DNA from: Acanthococcus lagerstroemiae
Taxonomy: Eukaryota; Arthropoda; Insecta; Hemiptera; Eriococcidae
Direction: 5' to 3'
Assembly: GCA_031841125.1 (NCBI GenBank)
Contig: CM063111.1
Span: 39,134,955-39,198,954, forward strand
Length of the DNA: 64,000 bases
Shown here: in pieces, positions 43,084 to 53,949 of the stretch
Layout of the letters: the number at the start of each line of letters is the position of its first letter
How positions within the stretch are numbered: the first letter of the stretch is position 1
Notes under the pieces: model-generated
The model's database searches: none
What the model was told of the DNA's origin: nothing
Seen by the model: only the letters and a program-made list of their open reading frames with translations
Translations under genes and position numbers: made by a program

Positions 43084-44400
43084 GGTAAGGTAGCCTAATA
43101 TGGCACGGTTCTCAATATGAACCACCGCCCTATCTCGTCTGTTTAAGGAGCTCTACCTGTCGGCAAAAAATCTGAGCTGTTAACTTTAATGTATCATTTC
43201 GATACATGTTGACAATCCAAGCTTTTGAGAGCAAAAAAGAAGAAAAAAAATTTTTAAGGTTTTTAACTTTTTTTATTGTCATGTATGTTTTGTGTCACAA
43301 TTTTTGAAAAAAAGCGATTGAAAAATTTTTCGGTGTTATTCTTAGCCTAAAGGAATACGATTCGAATGCTATATAACGTATTTCGATCGAAGGTTCAGAA
43401 CTGTTTGTTTCGGTATTTTCAATATGGACCACCCACCTATAATAACATGGAAATGAGTTCAAAAATTAAGTTAATTTTTACAAAAAGATAGTAAAAGGTC
43501 GTAAATTACCAATAAAAAAAAAAGCAATTGGCTCTGTTTTTAGCGTATTAAAAAAAGAATAAACTGAAAATCTAAATGCCTCCAAACTATGTGATATGGT
43601 CATTGAAGACTGCTTAAATCATTAAAAAACAATATTTGCTCCCAACATTTTGAATCCTTGACACGGTGCCCAGTTTCTTCCCAATATAAAATTCCCTGAT
43701 TTTTCCCTCACCTTTCTCTAACTTTCCAGACATGTTTCAGAGCGATTAAAAGGTGCCTAAATGAAGTTCCAGGGCATGCGAAAGATGTACCTACGCAATA
43801 TTCAAATTTTTGCAATTTTATTACGAAGAATAAAAATATAAAAACAAAACTAAGATACAAAAAAAAAAAAAAAAAAAAAGTTAATTAATATTTGCTTTGT
43901 TTAGGCATCGACCACTTCAGAAGACAACACATGAAAGTACACTTTTGGAAGCTTTCTTTTACGCATTAAGTATGCTTTTTCCAGAAATATTTCCTAAAAT
44001 CTCTGACTTTTCCAGAATTTCAAAATTCCTCGACTTTTCCATCAGACCTTCCCTGAATTTTCCAAAATTGGACACTGTGCTTGAACTCATGATTACGACT
44101 TAACTTTTTTTTCACTCATTGAAACGGTGTAATTTAATGTTAAAAGTGTATTTTGCAATTTTGACTAAAAAAAGGGGTCTATATTAAAAGCTCAAATTTC
44201 TAATTTCCTAAAATCATGGCATTTAAAATGGAAAAAACTCATTAAAATTCTATTTTTATTATTTTGGAATTCCCTATAGGGAGGTGATACTAGAATCCTT
44301 AGGCTACCATTCAAAACCATTAGCAACCTTTTCAGGCACATAGGAGCCAACTTCTAACTAAAAAACCAAACGGGGTCCATATTAAGCTACCTCACTTTAC
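43084..44400. mobile_element. AGGTAGCNTAATATGG TIR element
   Basis: The left end reads AAGGTAGCCTAATATGG (43088-43104); the right, outward, GAGGTAGCTTAATATGG. CAATATGGACC-type motifs recur inside (43110, 43425). It contains a nested MITE at 43662-44079. No clean duplication and no coding seen. Superfamily unknown. Confidence 0.6.
43662..44079. mobile_element. MITE with CACGGTG/CACAGTG ends and 5-bp TSD
   Basis: Left end CACGGTGCCCAG; right end, outward, CACAGTGTCCAATTTT. CTTGA flanks it at 43657-43661 and 44080-44084. Internal CCCTGA.TTTTCC motifs resemble the 35557-40139 element. The CAC..TG terminus with a 5-bp duplication recalls Transib elements; a hAT origin with decayed 8-bp duplication is the alternative. 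A poly-A run lies at 43858-43880. Confidence 0.55.
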
Positions 44401-44847
44401 TAGACATTTTTGTGATACATGAAATTTTGAAAGCTACACAAATCGGCGATATAAAATGTGTTATGGTATATGTAGAGGAGGCAATAAACAATTATTACAG
44501 CACCGTCTACACAAAGAAGTCTGTTCGCATTATTGGAACAATGGCGGGGCATAGAAACGAAACTGTAACGATGTTTCAAAACCGAAGGTCGCACAACACA
44601 ACTTCATTAGAAAAAAAAAAAATTTGATCTACGTAATTAGCGATAGAAGATCACTGGCGTGGGATCGACGAGTTCGTATTCTAGTGTGAATTCTCATTAT
44701 GAATCAACACCACCATTGACCGAGATTTACATCGAGCATTGGAGCGGAAAAAAATTCTAAAAAATATTGTAACAGAAGACGTTCTTACGCAGTAGCTTAA
44801 TGTACGGAATGAGAAACTTATTCAAAATGTAAAATGAAACGAAACCG
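44401..44847. other. Unannotated gap
   Basis: Two short overlapping readings on opposite strands (44400-44627), neither supported. No repeat seen. Confidence 0.4.
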
Positions 44848-45294
44848 TCAACAAAATGAGATTATCTCTGAATAACACGGGATCTCGACATTAAGATGTC
44901 TTAATATATCCAGCGGTTTCCAGTAATTAAATTCCATATCAGTGGACAGTATAATAAGCTCGGCTGTGTCTTCAGTTTCTACGCGCGTTTTAAAATTTAA
45001 TTCAACCATCAGGTAGGTACGAACTAATCGTAAAGTCAAAGAGAATTTAGATTTAACAATGCCGAGGATTAACAATCCGGAGAAAATAGAAAGCGCGATG
45101 GTAATATAATAACAAGTGGCACTGTGACGTAGAATTTTCATCCTAAAAACTGAAGTACTGGAGTCGTTCTTCAACGAATGAAACCGCTGCAGAAGATTGA
45201 AATGATTAGGTTTGGGAACAGGGGTTGGAGTAGTACCAGCGAGTCCTCGGGAAAATAAGCTTTGCAGGCCATTATCGTAACAATCGCAGGCCAA
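44848..45294 (-). CDS. Unrecognised 148-codon reading with one hydrophobic segment
   Basis: Minus-strand reading from ATG at 45294. Its first 19 codons coincide with the 57-bp dispersed motif. It has one plausible membrane segment (ITIALSIFSGLLILGIV, residues about 65-81) and a charged C-terminal half. No family recognised. It could be an exon of a host membrane protein or a chance reading across repeat DNA. Confidence 0.25.
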   Translation of the reverse strand: MACDCYDNGLQSLFSRGLAGTTPTPVPKPNHFNLLQRFHSLKNDSSTSVFRMKILRHSATCYYITIALSIFSGLLILGIVKSKFSLTLRLVRTYLMVELNFKTRVETEDTAELIILSTDMEFNYWKPLDILRHLNVEIPCYSEIISFC

Positions 45295-45297
45295 TAC
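45240..45297 (-). repeat. About 57-bp dispersed motif, copy 3 of 3
   Basis: On the minus strand GGCCTGCGATTGTTACGATA... to ...TTATTTTCCCGAGGACTC aligns with 20636-20695 and 51421-51480. Confidence 0.55.
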
Positions 45298-45445
45298 CCA
45301 CTTTCACTCCCTCTCCAGTGGAAAAAAGCTTCTAAAAATAACATTCTTCATGATGGTCATCTTCCTCGAATAAAATTTTCTTGTAATTCTATTTTTGTGT
45401 CCTTTATCGATGATTTGAAGTCGAAAGTCAAATTATGGTCTCATA

Positions 45446-45690
45446 CCGATGCACAATCAGTTGGTACCCTCTAGTTACCCATAGTTACACTCCGAAAATT
45501 TACCCACTTGTTACCCTCGGTATATCCTCAGATTACCCTGATTCCCCTTTAGTTACCCGAGTAACTGGCGAGATACTACGCAGTTAGTTACCCTCTAATT
45601 ACCCGCAGCGGAAAAATTACCCATTTGTTACCCTCGGTTACCCTTGCTTCCCTTTAGTTACCCGAGTAACTGGTGGGATTTTGCGCATCG
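45446..45690 (+). mobile_element. TTACCC-rich MITE, copy 1
   Basis: Begins CCGATGCACAATCAG and ends GGGATTTTGCGCATCG, whose reverse complement CGATGCGCAAAATCCC matches the start (about 10-bp TIR). Between are two direct units of about 100 bp dense in GTTACCC (TTACCCATTTGTTACCCTCGG, TTTAGTTACCCGAGTAACTG). A second copy lies at 56636-56910. Confidence 0.65.
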
Positions 45691-45699
45691 AGATATACT

Positions 45700-46080
45700 G
45701 AGAGATCACTTACTATTATCAAATCGAGCTCAAATTTTCAGGATATTACCCGTCCCTCGAGTGGAATAATAATCAGTTTAGAACTGCTCATAGATACTTT
45801 GACGTCAAAAGCTCAAAACTTGAGTAGCTCTGGGCAGTAAGCAAAAAAATCTTGAAGTGGATGAGAGAAAGCACAAAATTTTATAACTTTAAAAAAAACA
45901 TAAGGAAGATTATAGATGCGGGCAGAGCGAGTAAAATTCTTGTTTATACTACTTGATCAAAAAGGCAATGTTTACGTTGGTGTTTTACGGACGACAAGAA
46001 GCGCCTATCATTCATGCATCGAGTGCTAAACAAACCTGCATGTAAAGTAAACGTCCCTCAATGTAAAGCGTTTTTGCATG
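45700..46080. other. Unannotated gap
   Basis: No supported reading or repeat. Confidence 0.4.
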
Positions 46081-46089
46081 AAAAAATTG

Positions 46090-46190
46090 CTGGCTAGTAA
46101 TTTTGTATCGGGGAATCGAACCCGCGACCATTGAAACTTTTAACTGAAATGCAACGATCGTCTCTCACCACGCGGCCATGGAGCGAATTT
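46090..46190 (-). ncRNA. tRNA-like / SINE head candidate
   Basis: The minus strand reads TGGCCGCGTGGTGAGAGACG (A-box-like) and, about 50 bp on, GGTTCGATTCC at about 46115-46125, which fits the RNA polymerase III B-box consensus GGTTCGANNCC. The T stem pairs at only about 3 bp and the D and anticodon arms are not convincing, so this is not an intact tRNA. A tRNA-derived SINE head or decayed tRNA pseudogene is the best reading. Confidence 0.45.
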
Positions 46191-46659
46191 CGAAACAGCG
46201 ACTTAAGAACGCATTCAAATATTCACAACGTAATACAGATGTTACCATTTGTTGTTACCCGTCGTTATGTTTTTGCTGGCCACTACCTGTGTATGCTGTT
46301 TGTGCATGTGAACAAACTGAAGACAAGACTGTGATACTGTACTTCATAGTAATTGACTGAGCAAATAAAATTTTTGAATTAATTACGCACACAAAAATCA
46401 CCTGTCTATAATTTAAATAAATAAATAGAAAAAAAAAAGGGGGGAATATAGACCATGTCAGCGAAAAACATTGCCGCTTCTGATCAAGTAGTATAAAAAG
46501 TATCTTCCACAACAACAGCGAGAAATGAGTTTATATGACTCGGGAATGGCTCACTCGCTACACTCGTTCGCAAACTTTCCCTCGCCATGTAAACACTCAC
46601 TTTTGACTCTTGGTGTGTAATATACTATTTTCGACGATTTGAGCCGTGAAAATTAGTAA

Positions 46660-47400
46660 TTTTAAACTTCCTTCCAGCACGGAGGAGGGGGATTTATCAC
46701 TATAATTCTTTAAAATTATTTCAGACATATTTTACTGTTCGTAAGCTTTCTAGAAGAAACTTTTTCGGGCTTGTTTAAGATTATCATTCCTGACGCTACA
46801 AAGAGTTTTCAAGACTCTTCTAGACCATTACTAGACGCTTTAAGACGCGTTAAAATGATAAGATGAGCAATAAATGGGTATTTTGCAATTTTTTCCCAGG
46901 CTTGGGGGGGGGGAGGATATATCCGCGTAAGTTGCAGTTGTAGATTACATTGAAGTACATTTATCTGGAGAGCAAGTTAATCACCACAGAAAATATTTTC
47001 GATCAACAAGAAATATTATAGTTCATTCAAATGCAATTGAAAGTACTTACTTTGACATCAACCAAAATTGAAATCCTAAGAAATTTTGATAATGAATTAT
47101 AATGCGACCCAGGATCAGGACTCGCATAGTTCTTCGAAATCTATCTGACTTTTCCCAGCTCGGTGGATGAAAGATTTATCCCCATACTTTTTAAAATTCT
47201 TTCGGACGTGTTTTACTCGGCGAAGTCTTCCAGAAGGAACTTTTTAGGATATGTTTCAGATTATTATACCTAACTCTACAGAGGTTTCTTTAAGATTCTT
47301 CTTGACTTCTACTAGATCCTACAAGACTCGTTAGGATAAGCGATAATGGGTATTTTGTAATTTTTCTTCCCGACTTGGAGAGAAACATGTTTTAATATTC
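46660..47400 (+). repeat. Two diverged direct copies of a 260-bp unit
   Basis: 46660-46925 and 47140-47400 share GGATTTATC.C.ATA.TTTTTAAAATT, TTTACT.TTCG..AAGC.TTCTAGAAG, CTTTTT.GG.T.TGTTT.AGATTAT and AATGGGTATTTTG.AATTTTT. Identity is moderate with indels. No coding. Confidence 0.6.
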
Positions 47401-47574
47401 TATACCTAGACGTAAGTATTTTACTTTTCACGACTTCCTATTTTTCTCTCTCCTGTACTAATCTTTTTTCATTTCTGATATGTACCCTTCATTATCTGCT
47501 CTTCAAGCTCATTCTTTGCTTTCCTTTCCAATACTTTCCCTCAGCCATACTCTCTAGCTTCTAGCACTAATAAC

Positions 47575-47868
47575 CATAGGCGCCGACTTATGGAAAATAT
47601 TGAGGGGGGGGGGGGCAGAATCGGTCGGAGCGCGGTTTTTTCTTTGATTATTTTATTGAGATGCGTCTGATATTTCGGTATTATCAATTTTATTCTTATT
47701 CGTTTTTTTTTTGTTTTTTTGTTGTTTTTTTTGTTAAATTTAAACATTGCTGATGAAATTTGTTGTACTTTTTCCATTTTTGACTAGAAAATATTGAGGG
47801 GGCGTCGCCCCTCCAAAGTTTTTATTGGGGGGCGAAGCCCCCCAAAAAGTGCCAAGTCGGCGCCTATG
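47575..47868. mobile_element. hAT-like MITE, 294 bp, 8-bp TSD
   Basis: CTAATAAC flanks it exactly at 47567-47574 and 47869-47876. Ends CATAGGCGCCGACTT and AAGTCGGCGCCTATG are perfect inverted repeats. G-run near the left end; GGGGGGCGAAGCCCCCC hairpin near the right end (47827-47843). Confidence 0.92.
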
Positions 47869-47879
47869 CTAATAACAAT

Positions 47880-48139
47880 ATTGCTGGATGTCTAATATAA
47901 GTTGAGGAAGCTCCCGAGGACCCTTTATACGGACCAACTAGCTTACGTGTGGTGTTGTCGCCAAGAATACGAAAACTACATTAAGACCTATGATTTTAAC
48001 CACCCTCTGTGTGTGCTACCTTAGCGCGATGAGGAGGCTTATAGAGAAACTAAAAGGCAAACGCCTGATGAAAGCAAGGAGAAACTACATCAGTATTCTT
48101 TCCTGGTGATGTGTCTCCACCGCCACAAATTATGATGGC
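47880..48139. other. Unannotated gap
   Basis: No supported reading; possibly LINE sequence upstream of the next fragment. Confidence 0.35.
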
Positions 48140-48159
48140 ATCTCACAAAGTGATATTAG

Positions 48160-48590
48160 ATAGTATATCCAGGAGCGGATGTAAATAGTGACCACAATTT
48201 AGTAGTAATGAAATATAGGATTAAATTTAAAAATATGAATGAAAAGAAAATAAATACAAAATTGAATTTGGAGTTATTGAAAGAGGCGAAGAAAATAGAA
48301 GAATATCAAAAAGAAATAACGAAAGAACTTTGTAAATCACAGGAAGATAATGATATTGATGGGAGTGGATAGCACTAAAGAAAGCAATACATCTGGCAGA
48401 AAGGAAGAAATCAGGTACTCAAATAACAGATAGGAGAAAAACTATGGGTGGAAAATGAGATACTGGAGTTAATGGAGAAGAAAGAAGGAAGTATAAACCA
48501 GCCTATGATAGAGAAAGTAAAGAAAAATATAGGGTTTTGAGGAATCAAATAAAGAGAGAATGTAAGAAGGCCAAAGAAACATGATTCAGA
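48160..48590 (+). pseudogene. LINE endonuclease-end/linker fragment (same family as LINE-D)
   Basis: Coding in shifting frames: DVNSDHNLVVMKYRIKF, then LELLKEAKKIEEYQKEI, a KSGTQ.TDRRKTMGG-type stretch and YRVLRNQIKRECKKAKET. This matches the end of the endonuclease (SDH..V) and the linker of RTE-like LINEs. It stops where the satellite begins (48585-48600). Confidence 0.65.
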
Positions 48591-50392
48591 AAAAATTTCC
48601 AATGTTTTCCAAAGAATTTCTTCAAAAATCTTTTGATAATAAATTTTTAAAGAATTGTATCAAAAATATTTTGGAAAAACCAGATGGTTTTTGAAGAATT
48701 TTATTGAAAATCATCAGGAAAAAACGAATTTCATCGGAGAAATCTTTGGAAAAAAATTCACGAAATTTCCGAAGAATCCCATCAGAAATCTCTTTAGAAA
48801 AAATCTCCAATGTTCTCCAAAAAATGTTATCAAAATTCTTCGAGAAAATTTTCCGATAACTTTTGAATATGAAATATTCGGGGGAAAATTCCGATCGTGT
48901 TTGAAGAATTTTATCGAAAGTCTTCAAGAAAAATTCCCGATGATTTCCAAAGAATAATTTCATAGAAAATTAAGAAAAATTTCCGATGATTTTTCAAGAA
49001 TTTCATGGGAAATTTTTGGAGAAAAATTCCAGTAATTAACGAAGAATCTCATTGGAAATCTTTAGAAAAAATTTTCAATAATCTCAAAAAATTGATCGAG
49101 AAAATTTTCTGATAATTTTTGAAGAATTTTATAGGAAATATTCGGGGGAAAAACTCCGATGGTTTTCGAAAAATTTTGTCAAAGATCTTCAAGAAAAATG
49201 TTCGATGATCTTCGAAGAATTTCATCGGAAATCTTCGAGAAGAATCTCCGATAATTTTTCAGGAATTTCATCGGAAATTTTTGGGAAGAATTCCGATAAT
49301 TCCCGAAGAATTGAGACTACTTCCCACTCATGCGATGGGATCAGAAATTTTCCCCAACGATTCTTCATAAAATTTTTCGGAAATCGGAAATTTTTTCTGA
49401 AGATTTCCAATGAAATTCGCCGAAAATCAGTGGAGATTATTTTGGAAGATTTCCAATTATGTTTTTTTGAAATTATCGAAGATTTTTTTCAAATTCTTTC
49501 GATAAAATTCTTCAAAATTGTGAGCTGATTTCCGAAGAATTTCATCAAAGATCTTCAGGAAATATCTCTGATTCCATTGTATGAGTGAAAAATAGTCTCA
49601 ATTTATCGGAAATTATCGGAATTTCTTTTCCCAAAATTTTCCAATGAAATTCCTTGAAAATCATCGGAGATTCTTCTCGAAGATTTCCAATGAAATTATT
49701 CTTTGGAAATCATCGGAGACTTTTCCTAAAGATTTTCGATGAAATTCTTCCAACAACCATCGGACTGTTTTCCCAAATATTTCCGATGAAATTCTTCAAA
49801 GATTATCGGAAAATTTTCCTGAAGATTTTTGAAGAAATTCTTTGGAAAACACTGGAAATTTTTCTGAAGATTTCCTAAAAAATTCTGAAATCATCGGAGA
49901 TTTTCCTGCAATGATGTCCGATGAAATTCTTCGAAAATGATTGGAAATTTTTTCTTAATATTTTCGATAAAATTCTTCGGAAATTATCCTCGGAAATCAA
50001 AGGAATTTTCTCGAAGATTTCTGATGAAATTCTTTGGAAATCATGGGAGATTTTCCCCGAAGATTTTCAATAAAATTCTTCGGAAATTATCGGAGAGTTT
50101 CCTGGAAAATTATTTCATCGTTTTGTATGTTTGGTGCATTTTCCACCTGTACACCACTACCATCTTTGTCTTCGCTTCTTTTCGATTTAGAAGTTCCTTG
50201 AACACGTACGCCGGCTGGTAACAACTTGAACAAATGTTATCTTCGAAGCACTCCCTTCATTTTGTATGGAGCATTCTCTTTGGAGTGAAAGAGAAGCCTA
50301 TGCCTACGGATTGAAGCAAAACCTTAAACTTCTATCTTTCCCTTCAAAGCCTCTTTTGCTTCGACGTTGAAGCCTAATTTTTATGCATACGG
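48590..50392. repeat. Folded-back 46-bp satellite, copy 2
   Basis: About 48590-49300 has the unit around GATTTCC.A.GAATTTCATCGGAAATCTTC. The centre near 49310-49345 reads AATTGAGACTACTTCCCACTCATGCGATGGG (two variant bases versus copy 1). The reversed unit runs on to about 50130. The right end (50140-50392) repeats the CCACCTGTACACCACTACCA, GTCTTCGCTTCTTT, TTTTGCTTCGACGTTGAAGC and TTTTTATGCATAC sequence of copy 1. The left terminus is missing; it abuts LINE coding instead. Readings in it are not genes. Confidence 0.8.
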
Positions 50393-50399
50393 CCTAATA

Positions 50400-50955
50400 C
50401 TTCCTTACTCCTACTCTTTTCCTACCATATCATTTTCAACATTCTCTGATAAAACCACGTTTCATAGGTTCGTATCCTTTTTCTGTCTTGTGTTCCTATA
50501 GTCGGGGTCTCTCATCCATACAGTGCGGTACTCCAAATAAAAAATCTCAGTCTTACTGCCAAATCTCTATTTGCCCTAAACATTTCCATATTTATTGGAT
50601 CTTGGTCACATCTATTGACTACCATCGCTTTAGTTTTACTTTTATTTATCTTCATTTTATATTTTTTATTTTCAATGTTTTACCCAATCTTTTCAACGTT
50701 TTTTCTAGCTCTTCTTCACTTGTTTCCATTATTGCACTATCTTCTGCTAACCTTATCATTCTAACCATCTCACTTTGTATTCTCACACCGGATTTCCTTC
50801 CATTAATTTCTTCACTTACTTTTTCTATAAATAGGTTAAATAGTAACTTACTGGTGACAAACAGCAACCCTGTCTCATTCCTTTTTGAATTTTCGCTTCT
50901 CCCACTTCATCCTCTATTTTTATATTTGAGTTCTTTGCTTCTTATATATACTTAG
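50400..50955 (-). pseudogene. LINE RT fragment, LINE-D-like
   Basis: The minus strand reads a QGC.LSP block then IEKVSEEINGRKSGVRIQSE, RLAEDSAIMETSEEELEKTL (FADD is replaced by LAED) and, in another frame, KINKSKTKAMVVNRC, then ALYG.E. Same family as 33700-34985. Truncated at both ends. Confidence 0.68.
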
Positions 50956-51035
50956 GTGGCATAGGTGGTATGCCTTTACTTAATATTAACATAATACTAC
51001 CAGAGTATAAACATTTCTATGAGACACTACCCACA

Positions 51036-51389
51036 TTAGCATAAGTTATTCATTGTAAAATGATGCAGAAATAACGATTTTTCAGATAAAACGTTCGTAA
51101 AATCAATTCCTTTCTTTGTGCACAAATAGGGCAAGTGCCACCAGTTTCGTAAAACCAAGTGTAATAAGTTGTAAGACCCGTCTTCTTCTTTTAAATTATC
51201 GGTGTAGGATGCAGCAATAAGGGTTGCCTTAATTCTTCTCACTTTTAGATTTTGCCAAAGGTTGGCCGATAACATCTCTAGTGACATATTGTTCAAATTC
51301 GTTTCACGAAAGGTAGCTACAGAGACTTTCAAAATGCTATCCTGAAAATTTTGGTTTCTGTCAGTTATGCACACTGTGCGAAAGATCAT
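51036..51389 (-). CDS. Unrecognised 117-codon reading
   Basis: Minus-strand reading MIFRTVCITDRNQNFQDS... to HHFTMNNLC, not low complexity, no domain recognised. ATG at 51389. It could be an exon: the sequence before it (51390-51420) is adjacent to the 57-bp motif. No further exon identified. Confidence 0.25.
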   Translation of the reverse strand: MIFRTVCITDRNQNFQDSILKVSVATFRETNLNNMSLEMLSANLWQNLKVRRIKATLIAASYTDNLKEEDGSYNLLHLVLRNWWHLPYLCTKKGIDFTNVLSEKSLFLHHFTMNNLC

Positions 51390-51420
51390 CGGAATGTTAT
51401 TTTTTCAAATTAGAGGATAT

Positions 51421-51480
51421 CGGCCTGCGACGGTTACGGTGGTAGCCAGCTAAACTGATTTTCCCGGTGGCCTGTTCGGT
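51421..51480 (+). repeat. About 57-bp dispersed motif, copy 2 of 3
   Basis: GGCCTGCGACGGTTACGGTG... to ...TGATTTTCCCGGTGGCC, aligning with 20636-20695 and with the minus strand at 45240-45297. Confidence 0.6.
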
Positions 51481-51484
51481 TCCC

Positions 51485-52540
51485 CTTCGACCGTGGCAGC
51501 TGACCTCACTAACAGAGGTGTTTATAGTAAATACGAAGTTCATGATGATCGAGGACTCCGATGAACTCCGAGCTATTGAACTTGACAAGATGCGGGAATT
51601 ATGGGTTTCGTTCTCGCACATCCCTTAGGACTAATACGAAGGTTCGCCGTTCTTGGCTCGGAGGAATTACAACGTATGTACTTCGGAGGTCAAAATTTAG
51701 TCGAATCAAACGTAGTAAGAAATATCGCCTACTGAACTTACATTCCCATACACTCGTAAAATATGTACTTCATATTTCTTCGTGAAATATGCACGCGTCG
51801 ACTATTTACCCAGTTACAGACGAGCATCCAGGTGATGATATAATACATTAGCGCAAAATACAATATTTTAAATTGCTTGTTCGCGCTTTCGCAAGGAGAA
51901 GAGGGAGAGGGGAAGTGCAATACCAGTCCAGGTGCTTTTTAGGCGGCTATATACGTATAAATTTGAAAATAATTTATATGCGCCGCGACATTCGCGCGCC
52001 AAATGCAAATCTGCGGCTAAATTTACGAACACGTTCGACCATAGGCATCGGCGATTCCGATTCGGCCGGCAGGCAATGACTGAGGTTACCAGGCAGGAGG
52101 CGATCTGTACTGGATACTGGCAACCTTCTCGCAGTCCTTAACATTTATTCGTCGACGCTTATTCGTAATTACGGATGATACGACAAACAGAGAGTACAGA
52201 GTGAATGATAGATTCGTCGTGGTCGTCGATTTTACCGGGTCCGATTGATTGAGAGCGGCCAAAGCGCAGAGGCAAAGAAAGAGAGAAGAGAGAGAGAAAA
52301 AAAATTCGCGATTGAAAAGAGTGTCCGCGGAATCGGTCGGAGAATATCGGTCTCAAAGGCGTGCGTGCTCGGTGTTTCCGTACCCGTTCCGCCTCGTGAT
52401 AACGTGGTGTCTGCCTGTCTGGTTTCTTCAGCGATTATATCTCACCTGTCTAAATGTGCAACCTGCAACGTCGCCGGTCATAGAGCAAATTTATACCTAA
52501 CGACCTGTAGAAACGCGAACTCCGGTACGTAGCAATTATA
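51485..52540. other. Higher-complexity, partly GC-rich region; possible 5' exon
   Basis: 51980-52540 is richer in GC and CpG than the surroundings. A purine run (AAGAAAGAGAGAAGAGAGAG, 52275-52295) and several overlapping readings (52245-52532, 52249-52500) are present. CCG|GTACGT near 52524 could be a splice donor. It resembles an insect promoter/5' UTR exon region, but nothing confirms it. Confidence 0.3.
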
Positions 52541-53220
52541 TGTTTATTTTCGTTTTCTCTCTACTTTGAGATGAAATTAAAAAATATTTACAAATAAATA
52601 AAACAGCCAGCGTAAAACGATTTTGAATCCAGGGTGGCCACTCAAACTTTTCCTCAAAGAAATTGAAAAATTGACCAAAATTCACAGAAAAGTGACCTAA
52701 AAATTACCAAAATTTCAAGAATTTCGGCCTCTTAGGTACTAATTTTTGTGGGACTGCGTACACAGTCGGAACAAAATTCTAGTTATTATTCTTTTCCATG
52801 AAGCACGCTCAACTCAAAGTTCAAATATTCGAAGTGAAAAAGAAAAATGAATATGCACAAAGTGGAAAAATAATGTATAGCAGGCCTGCAACCAGACTGT
52901 ATCCTTCAAAGGGGGCAAACTGCAGATCAAAGAAGACAAGATTTTTGCATACATTTTGAATACTTCTAATTGTGATTTTTCTCCCCCACCCCAAAAAAAA
53001 AAAAAAAAAATTAAAAAATCGAATACTAGCAGTGTTGCTAATTAGAAATGAGGAAACTGTAAAAAAATTTCTACGCACTTATAACTGTAAAATGTTGCAT
53101 GAATTATTTTTTTTTTTTGAAGATTTTATTTTAAAAAAGTAACCTTGTCACTCGAGGAGGGTCGGCAAAATAGCATGCATCTTGACTTTCGACAAAATAA
53201 CAAGAAATAATGGAAAAAAA
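52541..53220. other. Unannotated; lone CAGGGTGGCCA end at 52630
   Basis: CAGGGTGGCCACTC at 52630 looks like a hAT-like left terminus, but I found no matching right end. An A-run lies at 52993-53010. No gene. Confidence 0.35.
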
Positions 53221-53222
53221 AA

Positions 53223-53430
53223 TCTATCTATATAATATATAAAAATGTCTGTCTGTCTGTCCTTCATATTTCCATGGAAATTTCTATTAACAACACGGCT
53301 ACAGAATGCAGGTGTTTGCTACAGAGACACGTATTGTAACATTTTACATGCTTTTGTACCCTAGTAAAAAAAAGAATCCATGGAAATTTCTATTAACAGC
53401 ACGGCTGCAGACTGTAATCGCGCAGGGTGT
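53223..53430. repeat. Repeated CCATGGAAATTTCTATTAAC unit
   Basis: TTCCATGGAAATTTCTATTA followed by ACAACACGGCT.CAGA occurs near 53270 and 53377, and again near 55171-55221. A GTCTGTCTGTCTGTC run (53247-53261) after TATATAAAAAT resembles the starts of some Helitron-like repeats. Borders not determined. Confidence 0.4.
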
Positions 53431-53949
53431 AGCAAAGATCAAGATCAATGAGCACATAGTCCACATAAATTAGGTTCTAACTAGGAAAAAAATTATAGAA
53501 GGCCGAAACTCGACACATGGGTCTAATTCAGTGTCCTGAACAACATACTAAAAGTCCCAACGAATCGGGTGCCGGCGTCGTCCTCTAGGGGGCAAAGATG
53601 GGAGCGTTAAACAGTTTTTTGCTTATATCTCGCTAAAATTTGAGTTTAGGAAAAGAATGTTCAAACAAATCTGATAGAGAATGGAAAAATACACAAAAAA
53701 CAATCCTACACATTTTCCTGTAGAGGGCGTATTTGTCGAATGAATTAATATCAAACATTGAGATGTTTCCTCCATGTATAGATTTAATACAACTTATTGT
53801 AATAATTGATGCGACATAGACTTGTACGCATACCAGAAGAGTTATTTGAAGAGAATCAGACTCCCCCCTTTCCCCCACTACCTGAAACGTCAAATTACTC
53901 CCACTTCATACATAAATCAGAATTAAACTGAAGAAATTTGAAAATACAT
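53431..53949. other. Unannotated gap
   Basis: A minus-strand reading 53633-53893 is not recognised. No TIR. Confidence 0.4.

Noticed and set aside
45446..45690. Telomeric repeat from the dense GGGTAAC motif
   Set aside because: It is not TTAGG, is not a pure array, and has inverted ends like a MITE.
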